Source of the DNA: Hyphomonadaceae bacterium UBA4763
GTDB lineage: Bacteria; Pseudomonadota; Alphaproteobacteria; Caulobacterales; Aquidulcibacteraceae
Length of the DNA stretch: 11,518 bases
Direction of reading: 5' to 3'
NCBI GenBank assembly: GCA_002403455.1
Contig: DHHV01000131.1
Location: forward strand, 1 to 11,518
Both the position numbers and the translations under genes were made by a program. This document shows, in pieces, positions 6,185 to 11,518 of the stretch. Position 1 is the first letter of the stretch; every line of letters begins with the position of its first letter. The notes under the pieces are model-generated. The model did no database searches. It was not told the origin of the DNA and was given only the letters and a program-made list of their open reading frames with translations.

Positions 6185-9100
6185 CTATTCGGCCGGGGCT
6201 GGCAAACCGTTGAAGGCGGCAGAGGCAACGCGCTCGTTGGCGGTCTTCCGGCGCACCAGACGATAGGCCGCCGGCGTGAAATAGAGCGCAAGCACCGCCG
6301 AGCCGAGCACGCCGCCGGCGATCGAGGTCGCCAGCGGCAACCAGAACCGATCAGCCGAAAGGATGATCGGCACGAAGCCCACCACCGTCGTCGCTGTCGT
6401 CGAGAGAATATGCCGAGTCGCGGTGATGACGACTTCGCGCTGCGCCGCCACATCGCCAGCGCGGGCGCCGGGGTCTTCCTTGAGGCCCGTCAACACGATG
6501 ATCGCGCCATTGATCGATAGTCCCAACAGGCCCATCGACCCGACAATGCCGTTAAACCCAAAAGGCAGATTGAACGCCCAGATGCTCAGCATCGCGAGGC
6601 CCAGCGACAAGAAGCCAACCGTGAACACGATCCCGGCAAGACGCGCCGAATTGAAGGCGAGCATCACCGCGCCGATCATCAAGACGACCAACGGCCCTGC
6701 CGTGCCGAACAAATTGCCGACCGCTTCGTCGCGCTCGCCCGCCTCGCCCTCGACCACCAGGCGATAGCCGGGCGGCAAGGCGAAATCGCTCTTTGCAAGC
6801 GCGGTCTGGAAAGCGGCATTGGCCGGAGCCGGTAAGGTGTATGGCTCCAAAAAGCCATAGATTTGGTTCATCCGCTCGCCATCATAACGCTGGATGATGC
6901 CGATGGCGGGCTCAAGCGTGATCGCGCCCAAGGCGCCCAAGGTCGGGCCGATTTGCCCCGGCGCGCCGCCGACCGCCAATGTCGAGAGCCCGGCCAGATC
7001 CTGGCGGCGATCATCCTCGGCGATCACGCGCACCGGAATGTTTTCGACCCCTTCGAGGACCGCGCCCGCCCCTGCCCCGTCCAATGCCGCGCGCAAGCGA
7101 TCGGCGATATCGGTCGGCGAGATTCCTGCGGCGCGGGCGGCGATTTCATCGACGGCGATCTCGGCTTTCGGCAAACCGGTTTGCAAATTGGCGAAGGTGA
7201 AGGTGACCCCTGGCACTTGCGAGAGTACGCCGCGCGTCGCATCGCCCAATTCTTTCAGCGTACGCAAATCCGGGCCAACGATGCGAAACGCGATCGGGGC
7301 GTCAAAGGGCGGGCCTTGCTCGTAAGGCAAGGTCAAGAATTGCGCTTGCGGGAATTGCCGGATCATATCGGCTTGGATTTGCGGCAAAATCGCCCGCGTC
7401 GTCGTGGGATCGGTCGTTCGCACAAAGCCGGCTGCAAAGTTTGGCACGCCGTTTTGGATATTGAAGGCGTTGTAATAGACACGCGGCGCGCCTTCCCCGA
7501 CGAACCAATTGACGTCAACCACGCCGTCACGCTCGAGCAAGAGCCGCCGCGCCCGCTCCGCCGCCGCAATCGTATCGCCGATCGAAGCTTCCGGCCCCAA
7601 AGTCATGTCGAGTTGGAACATGTCGCGATCGGTCGGCGGGAAGAATTGCAGCGGCTGCTGCGCAATCAACACAAACCCGGCGATCGGGCCGGCAAGCCCG
7701 ACGAGCAACCCGACCCAGGGGCGGCGCACGCTCTGATCCACCGTCCAGCGATAAGCCTGCGCCAGCGGGGCCCAGTAAAACCCGTCGCGCCACCAGCGCA
7801 GCGGCCGGCTGGCGTCGCGCTGGCCGGGGTCGGTCCAGGCCGCCAAAGCCGGCACGACGGTCAAGGCGACCAGAAACGACGCGCCAATCGCATAAATGAC
7901 CGACAGCCCGATCATGCCGATGAATTCGCCGGCGCCGCCCGGCATCAAGGCAATTGGCGCAAAAGCCAGCATGGTCGTCACCGACGATGCAAATAACGGC
8001 ATCGCCATGAGTCCGACGGTTTTGTCGATCGCCTCCAGGCAGCCCATGCCGGCGCGGCGGCGCTGATTATATTCGTCCACGACGATGATCGCGTTATCGA
8101 TCAACAGCCCCAACGCGATGATCAATCCGGTCACTGACATTTGGTGCAGCGGCTTGCCGGTCATGGCGAACAGGATCAGCACCAATAACACGGTCAGCGG
8201 CAGGCTCGAGCCCACCACAAAGGCCGCCCGCCAACCCATGGCGACCAGTACGACCGCAAAAACCGCCGCCGCTGCTTGCGCCAAATTGACGGCAAGGCCA
8301 AATAGTCGCTCGGTTGTATACTTACTCTGGTCGAAGATGACCGCTACCTCAACGCCGCGCGGCGTTGTTTGGGCAAAATTCTCAACCAATGCCCGGGCGT
8401 CTTTCGCCCATTTATCGGCTTGCAAACCGGGCTCGATGAACGCCGCGACGACGACCTGGCGGCCTTTTGCGCCGATCGCATAGGTCCGCTGCGGGGTGAT
8501 TTCGCTTTTGACGACGGTGGCGATATCGCCAACGCGCAGGACTTCGCCATTTGCCCCGCCGGCGAGCGGGGCTTCGCGGATCCGGCCAATCGTATCAAAC
8601 TCGCCGGCGATTTCCGCGGCGAGCGCCGTTGTCTCTGACCGAATGCGCCCGGCCGGCGCCTTGGTGTCGCTCGAGGCGACGATCGCGGCGGCGCTTTGGG
8701 CGGTGAGGCCCGCGGCGGCGAGACGTTCTGGATCGATGCGGACCTGAATTTCTTCTTCCGGCTCGCCGAACAGACGCGTCTGATCGGTGCCGGGAAAGGC
8801 CTGAAAGCGTTGCTCCAAATCGCGGCCAAGCCGGCCCAGAATCGTCATGGGCGGATCGCCTGCGCCGTCCCAGCGCAGCGCCACGATCATAGTCGCCGCG
8901 CCAACAAACACGCGCTCGACATCGGGCGGTTCGGCCCCGGCCGGCAAATCGGCGCGGGCTTGTTCGACTTGCTGGCGGATCAGAGTCCAGGCTTCTTCGA
9001 CCTCGGGGCCGAGCAAGGTCTCGCGGATCTCCACATTGACCTGGCTGACGCCATTGCGGGTGCGCGATTCAACGCGCTCGAGCTCGGGCAGCTCAAGGAG

Positions 9101-9304
9101 GCGCCGCTCGATCGGATCGGTGACCAGCGCTTCGACCCGCTCAGCCGAGGCGCCCGGAAACAAGGTGACGACATTGCCAAAGCGCTCGGTCAGCGTTGGG
9201 TCTTCTTGCCGCGACAACGCAAACAAGGCGTTCAGCCCAGCCAGCACCACCAAAACAATGACCAGCGCCGAGAGGCGCGGAAAGCGAAAGAAAATCGTGT
9301 TCAT
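6185..9304 (-). CDS. RND-family efflux pump, inner-membrane permease subunit (HAE-like)
   Basis: This 1039-residue proton-driven transporter should form the inner-membrane trimer of a tripartite drug or solvent efflux system. The layout is the classic duplicated one: helix 1 at 11-30, a large periplasmic loop, helices from about 340 to 490, helix 7 at about 530-548, a second periplasmic loop, then helices from about 870 to 1015. Helix 4 has GLLIDNAIIVVDEYNQRR (399-416), so Asp403 aligns with AcrB Asp407 but Asp408 is Asn404. In helix 10, GLSINGAIIVL (928-938) places Asn932 where AcrB has Lys940. The frame is open further upstream to 9388, but ATG 9304 is chosen because it forms an ATGA overlap with the adaptor stop and gives a normal N-terminus (MNTIFFRFPRLS). 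The stop is TAG. Substrate is unknown. Confidence 0.93.
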   Translation of the reverse strand: MNTIFFRFPRLSALVIVLVVLAGLNALFALSRQEDPTLTERFGNVVTLFPGASAERVEALVTDPIERRLLELPELERVESRTRNGVSQVNVEIRETLLGPEVEEAWTLIRQQVEQARADLPAGAEPPDVERVFVGAATMIVALRWDGAGDPPMTILGRLGRDLEQRFQAFPGTDQTRLFGEPEEEIQVRIDPERLAAAGLTAQSAAAIVASSDTKAPAGRIRSETTALAAEIAGEFDTIGRIREAPLAGGANGEVLRVGDIATVVKSEITPQRTYAIGAKGRQVVVAAFIEPGLQADKWAKDARALVENFAQTTPRGVEVAVIFDQSKYTTERLFGLAVNLAQAAAAVFAVVLVAMGWRAAFVVGSSLPLTVLLVLILFAMTGKPLHQMSVTGLIIALGLLIDNAIIVVDEYNQRRRAGMGCLEAIDKTVGLMAMPLFASSVTTMLAFAPIALMPGGAGEFIGMIGLSVIYAIGASFLVALTVVPALAAWTDPGQRDASRPLRWWRDGFYWAPLAQAYRWTVDQSVRRPWVGLLVGLAGPIAGFVLIAQQPLQFFPPTDRDMFQLDMTLGPEASIGDTIAAAERARRLLLERDGVVDVNWFVGEGAPRVYYNAFNIQNGVPNFAAGFVRTTDPTTTRAILPQIQADMIRQFPQAQFLTLPYEQGPPFDAPIAFRIVGPDLRTLKELGDATRGVLSQVPGVTFTFANLQTGLPKAEIAVDEIAARAAGISPTDIADRLRAALDGAGAGAVLEGVENIPVRVIAEDDRRQDLAGLSTLAVGGAPGQIGPTLGALGAITLEPAIGIIQRYDGERMNQIYGFLEPYTLPAPANAAFQTALAKSDFALPPGYRLVVEGEAGERDEAVGNLFGTAGPLVVLMIGAVMLAFNSARLAGIVFTVGFLSLGLAMLSIWAFNLPFGFNGIVGSMGLLGLSINGAIIVLTGLKEDPGARAGDVAAQREVVITATRHILSTTATTVVGFVPIILSADRFWLPLATSIAGGVLGSAVLALYFTPAAYRLVRRKTANERVASAAFNGLPAPAE

Positions 9305-10506
9305 GGCGCGACCGCGCCCGTCGCCCGCTCGGCAATCGCCGGCCCGATCGAGCGATCGCTTGGCGCGCGCCGTTGTGGCGTGACCCATTGGCCGGGCGCG
9401 AGCCGCGCAATGCCGGTTTGGACGATCAAATCGCCCGGCGCGATCGTGCCGCGCACAAAGCTGCGGTCGGTTTCGGCGAATAGGATTTCAACAAGGCGGG
9501 GTTCGATTTTATGGCCGCCATCGGCCTGCGGCTGCGCCACATAGACCGACCAAAGGCCACGCGCGCTCTCGGTCAAACTCGCGGTTGCGGTCCAAAAGCC
9601 TTGATCGGCTAATTGCCGCGGTAATTTGAGGCGAACGACCGCGCCCATGGCGGGCTGCGACTCGCCGACAAAATCAAAAACGGCCGTCACGGCGCGATTG
9701 GCGTTGGCGACAACGCCGGTCACCGCGCGCAGCACCGCCTTGGCCTCGCCCGCTTCGGTCAGAAAGTCATAGGTTGCGCCGATCTGCAACGTCGCCGCCT
9801 CATGCTCGGGCACGCCGATTTCCGCCTCGAGCGCGCCGGTTTCGACCAATTCCAGCACCATGGCGCCCGGATTGGCGATCGCGCCCTCATCAAGCCCGCG
9901 CGCCAGGACCACGCCGTCAAACGGCGCGCGAATGACCGCTAGCACGAGCCGCGCGTCGATCTGCGCAATATCGGCTTTGACCGCGTCCTCCGCAGCGCGG
10001 CGCGCATCGGCCTCGGCACTCGCTTCGTCATAACGTTGGCGCGATTGATGGCCCTGCTCCCACAAGGTTTTTTGCCGGCCAACGGTAACCTCGGCGAGGC
10101 GCGTTTCCGCCTCGGCCTGGCGCAAGCGCGCCTGCATCGCTGCGCGTTGGGCTTGCAAGGTGGTTGTATCCAGCCGGGCGAGTTCTTGGCCCCGGCGGAC
10201 CCGATCGCCAATATCGGCCGTGATTTTGACGACGCGCCCGCTCGCCTCAAAGCCCAGCAAGCTGTCGCGGCGCGGCCGGGCAAAGCCGGCCATCAGGTCT
10301 TCGATCTCAACGCTGGCGGCGAAATCGGCGGGGATGACCTCGACCGGCGTGTCGACATGCTGCACGTCCGCCGCTGGCGCCGCGCCCGATCGGGTTGACA
10401 AGGCCAACCCGGCAACGCCCAACCCGGTCACGATCACCAACCCGGCCGCGAGCGCAAGGCCCGTGCGCTTTAATCCCGGTCCGCCATCTGCCTGTACGCC
10501 GCTCAT
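9301..10506 (-). CDS. RND efflux periplasmic adaptor (membrane fusion protein, HlyD/AcrA-like)
   Basis: This 401-residue adaptor should bridge the RND pump to an outer-membrane channel. Residues 13-36 form a single hydrophobic helix acting as signal anchor, with no lipobox cysteine. The first half of the lipoyl domain is at about 80-113 (GFEASGRVVKITADIGDRVR). A helical hairpin of about 70 residues (115-185) contains many Arg, Glu and Ala. The second lipoyl half is at 190-222 (RAPFDGVVLARG), followed by beta-barrel and membrane-proximal domains. A GTG at 10527 would add seven residues. ATG 10506 is preferred because AAGGAG lies exactly 7 nt upstream of it. The stop overlaps the pump start as ATGA. 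It is the first gene of the leftward run and sits behind a palindromic operator-like site. No outer-membrane factor gene is present in the window. Confidence 0.92.
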   Translation of the reverse strand: MSGVQADGGPGLKRTGLALAAGLVIVTGLGVAGLALSTRSGAAPAADVQHVDTPVEVIPADFAASVEIEDLMAGFARPRRDSLLGFEASGRVVKITADIGDRVRRGQELARLDTTTLQAQRAAMQARLRQAEAETRLAEVTVGRQKTLWEQGHQSRQRYDEASAEADARRAAEDAVKADIAQIDARLVLAVIRAPFDGVVLARGLDEGAIANPGAMVLELVETGALEAEIGVPEHEAATLQIGATYDFLTEAGEAKAVLRAVTGVVANANRAVTAVFDFVGESQPAMGAVVRLKLPRQLADQGFWTATASLTESARGLWSVYVAQPQADGGHKIEPRLVEILFAETDRSFVRGTIAPGDLIVQTGIARLAPGQWVTPQRRAPSDRSIGPAIAERATGAVAP

Positions 10507-10513
10507 GCTCTGG

Positions 10514-10519
10514 CTCCTT
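10514..10519 (-). promoter_or_regulatory. Strong ribosome binding site deciding the adaptor start
   Basis: AAGGAG on the - strand is 7 nt upstream of ATG 10506. It would lie inside the coding region if translation began at GTG 10527, so it argues for the downstream ATG. Confidence 0.8.
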
Positions 10520-10533
10520 GCCTGCACCCCACA

Positions 10534-10562
10534 TATATAACAAAGTTCGTAAAGTGAACAGT
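10534..10562 (-). promoter_or_regulatory. Candidate promoter of the efflux operon
   Basis: TATATA (complement of 10534-10539) is a good -10 candidate in an otherwise GC-rich region, giving a leader of about 20 nt ahead of the adaptor ATG. The hexamer 17 bp upstream (complement of 10557-10562, ACTGTT) matches the -35 consensus poorly and lies inside the palindrome at 10552-10570. A regulator bound there would compete directly with RNA polymerase. Confidence 0.4.
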
Positions 10563-10570
10563 GTTCACTT
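10552..10570. promoter_or_regulatory. Operator-like perfect palindrome (9-1-9), TetR-type
   Basis: AAGTGAACA, one central G, then TGTTCACTT form a perfect 19-bp dyad. Its size and layout resemble operators of TetR/AcrR-family repressors, which very often control RND pumps. It overlaps the likely -35 region of the leftward efflux operon and lies 143 bp upstream of recN. A looser dyad, GTTC-N7-GAAC at 10545-10559, overlaps its left half. The cognate regulator is not encoded in the window. Across 10571-10712 I see only a low-confidence ORF tail at 10569-10703 and no clear recN promoter. Confidence 0.65.
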
Positions 10571-10712
10571 GAGGATTTTTTGCGGCGCAGATTTGCAAAA
10601 GGCCGAGCGAGGGCGCCGTCTTGAACGTATCACACCGGCGGGCCGCGCCAAGGCGGCGGCCCAGCATTTTGAGGCCCCTCCCCAAAGCCGGCAAGCGTGG
10701 TAAAGCGCGTCC

Positions 10713-11518
10713 ATGCTGACGGCGATCGCGATTCGGGACCTCGTGTTGATCGACGCGCTCGATTTGGAGGTCGGGGCGGGGTTTACCGCGCTGACTGGCG
10801 AAACCGGCGCCGGCAAGTCCATCCTGCTGGACGGTCTGCGGCTGGCGACTGGCGCGCGGGCCGAGCGGACCTTGGTCCGCGCCGGGGCCGAACGGGCAAT
10901 GGCGCAGGCCAGCTTTCGATTGACGCCGGATCATCCGATCTTTGCGCATCTGGCCGAGCGCGGCGTTTCGGGGGATGTGACTGGCGAGCTGACGGTCAAG
11001 CGCGTGATCGGCCAGGACGGCCGCGGGCGCGCCTTCATCAATGACGAGCCGGTCTCGGCGGCGCTGTTGAAGGAAATCGGCGATCAATTGCTCGAAGTGC
11101 ATGGTCAACATGACGGTTCGGCGCTGTTTCAACCGTTGGAGCATCGCCGCCTGCTCGACGCTTATGGCGGGTTGGAGGCCATGCGCGCGCAATGCGGGGC
11201 GGCTTGGCACAGCCTGATCGAGGCGCGCGCCGAGGTCGAACGGTTGGAGCGGCTGGAGGCCGACGCCCATCGCGAGCGCGATTACGCCGCCTTTGCGCTA
11301 TCTGAACTCGAACGGCTTGACCCGCGCGACGGCGAAGAAGCCGCGATCGCCGCGCAACGCGCCTTTTTGTCGTCGATGGAAAAGACAGCCGATGCGCTGA
11401 AAGACGCGCAAAGCGCGCTCGCCGAGCATGGCGGGGTGGAAGCGCGGCTCGCCGCCGCCGCCCGCGCCATGAGCAAAGTCGCCCACGCCGCCGCCATCGG
11501 CGGGCCGGCTGCCGCAGC
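10713..11518 (+). CDS. recN: DNA repair protein RecN, N-terminal part (3' end outside window)
   Basis: An open frame runs from ATG 10713 to the window edge, giving 268 complete codons without a stop. RecN is an SMC-like ATPase acting in double-strand-break repair on the nucleoid; full-length proteins are about 550 residues. The start MLTAIAIRDLVLIDALDLEV and Walker A GETGAGKS (29-36) are diagnostic. So are IGQDGRGRAFINDEPV (99-114) and LLEVHGQHDGSALFQP (126-141). From about 155 onward the sequence becomes Glu, Arg and Ala-rich, as expected for the start of the coiled coil. Shine-Dalgarno pairing upstream is weak. No GTTC-N7-GTTC alphaproteobacterial SOS box was seen between 10507 and the ATG. 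It is divergent from the efflux operon rather than following bamD, its usual alphaproteobacterial neighbour. Confidence 0.95.
   Translation, partial: MLTAIAIRDLVLIDALDLEVGAGFTALTGETGAGKSILLDGLRLATGARAERTLVRAGAERAMAQASFRLTPDHPIFAHLAERGVSGDVTGELTVKRVIGQDGRGRAFINDEPVSAALLKEIGDQLLEVHGQHDGSALFQPLEHRRLLDAYGGLEAMRAQCGAAWHSLIEARAEVERLERLEADAHRERDYAAFALSELERLDPRDGEEAAIAAQRAFLSSMEKTADALKDAQSALAEHGGVEARLAAAARAMSKVAHAAAIGGPAAA

Noticed and set aside
5266..7996. Long + strand ORFs at 5266-6159 and 6863-7996
   Set aside because: They lie antisense to proS and the RND pump, show low-complexity basic translations and have no recognisable domain.
9305..9388. 28-codon N-terminal extension of the RND pump
   Set aside because: It has an Arg-rich, non-signal-like sequence lying inside the adaptor gene. 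ATG 9304 in the ATGA overlap gives a normal RND N-terminus.
10503..11270. 255-codon - strand ORF opposite recN and across the intergenic gap
   Set aside because: recN on the + strand has clear family motifs here. The antisense frame also runs through the operator and promoter and ends just past the adaptor start.
1..11518. CRISPR array, insertion sequence, tRNA or defence system
   Set aside because: No regularly spaced repeats, transposase motifs, cloverleaf-like segments or defence domains were seen on either strand.

Overview
This is a high-GC bacterial window, most likely from an alphaproteobacterium, possibly Caulobacterales or Hyphomonadaceae-like. The evidence is a short prolyl-tRNA synthetase without the INS editing domain, the tight proS-lolC-lolD arrangement familiar from alphaproteobacteria, and the style of the protein sequences. 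The exact lineage is not resolved from sequence alone. No tRNA, rRNA, CRISPR array, insertion sequence or phage gene was recognised.

Layout. At the left edge is the 3' part of a PhzF-family gene on the + strand (1-438). A convergent 69-codon orphan ORF follows (452-661, -), with a candidate sigma70-like promoter and a perfect 14-bp inverted repeat just upstream. Every annotated gene from 452 to 10506 reads leftward on the - strand. In transcription order these are an RND periplasmic adaptor (9301-10506), an RND inner-membrane pump (6185-9304), proS (4750-6090), a LolC/E-type permease (3392-4753), lolD (2677-3399), a roughly 600-residue acyl-CoA dehydrogenase (816-2600) and the orphan ORF. At the right edge recN starts on the + strand (10713) and runs out of the window.

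Genes and cooperation. The adaptor and pump share an ATGA stop/start overlap and form the inner part of a tripartite efflux system; no outer-membrane channel gene is present. Their promoter region carries a perfect 9-1-9 palindrome of the kind bound by TetR-family repressors, placed over the likely -35 region. proS, lolC and lolD overlap by 4 and 8 bp. LolC and LolD together extract lipoproteins from the inner membrane for LolA, and proS charges tRNA-Pro. The acyl-CoA dehydrogenase follows lolD after 76 bp, where many alphaproteobacteria carry dnaE. recN lies next to the efflux operon rather than in its usual bamD-recN-ligA setting, so the neighbourhood looks rearranged.

Novelty. Most of the window is ordinary chromosomal gene content. 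No clearly new multi-gene system was found. The points most worth checking are the two palindromic regulatory regions, the altered proton-relay residues of the RND pump, a two-cysteine insert in the Lol permease, and the orphan small ORF.
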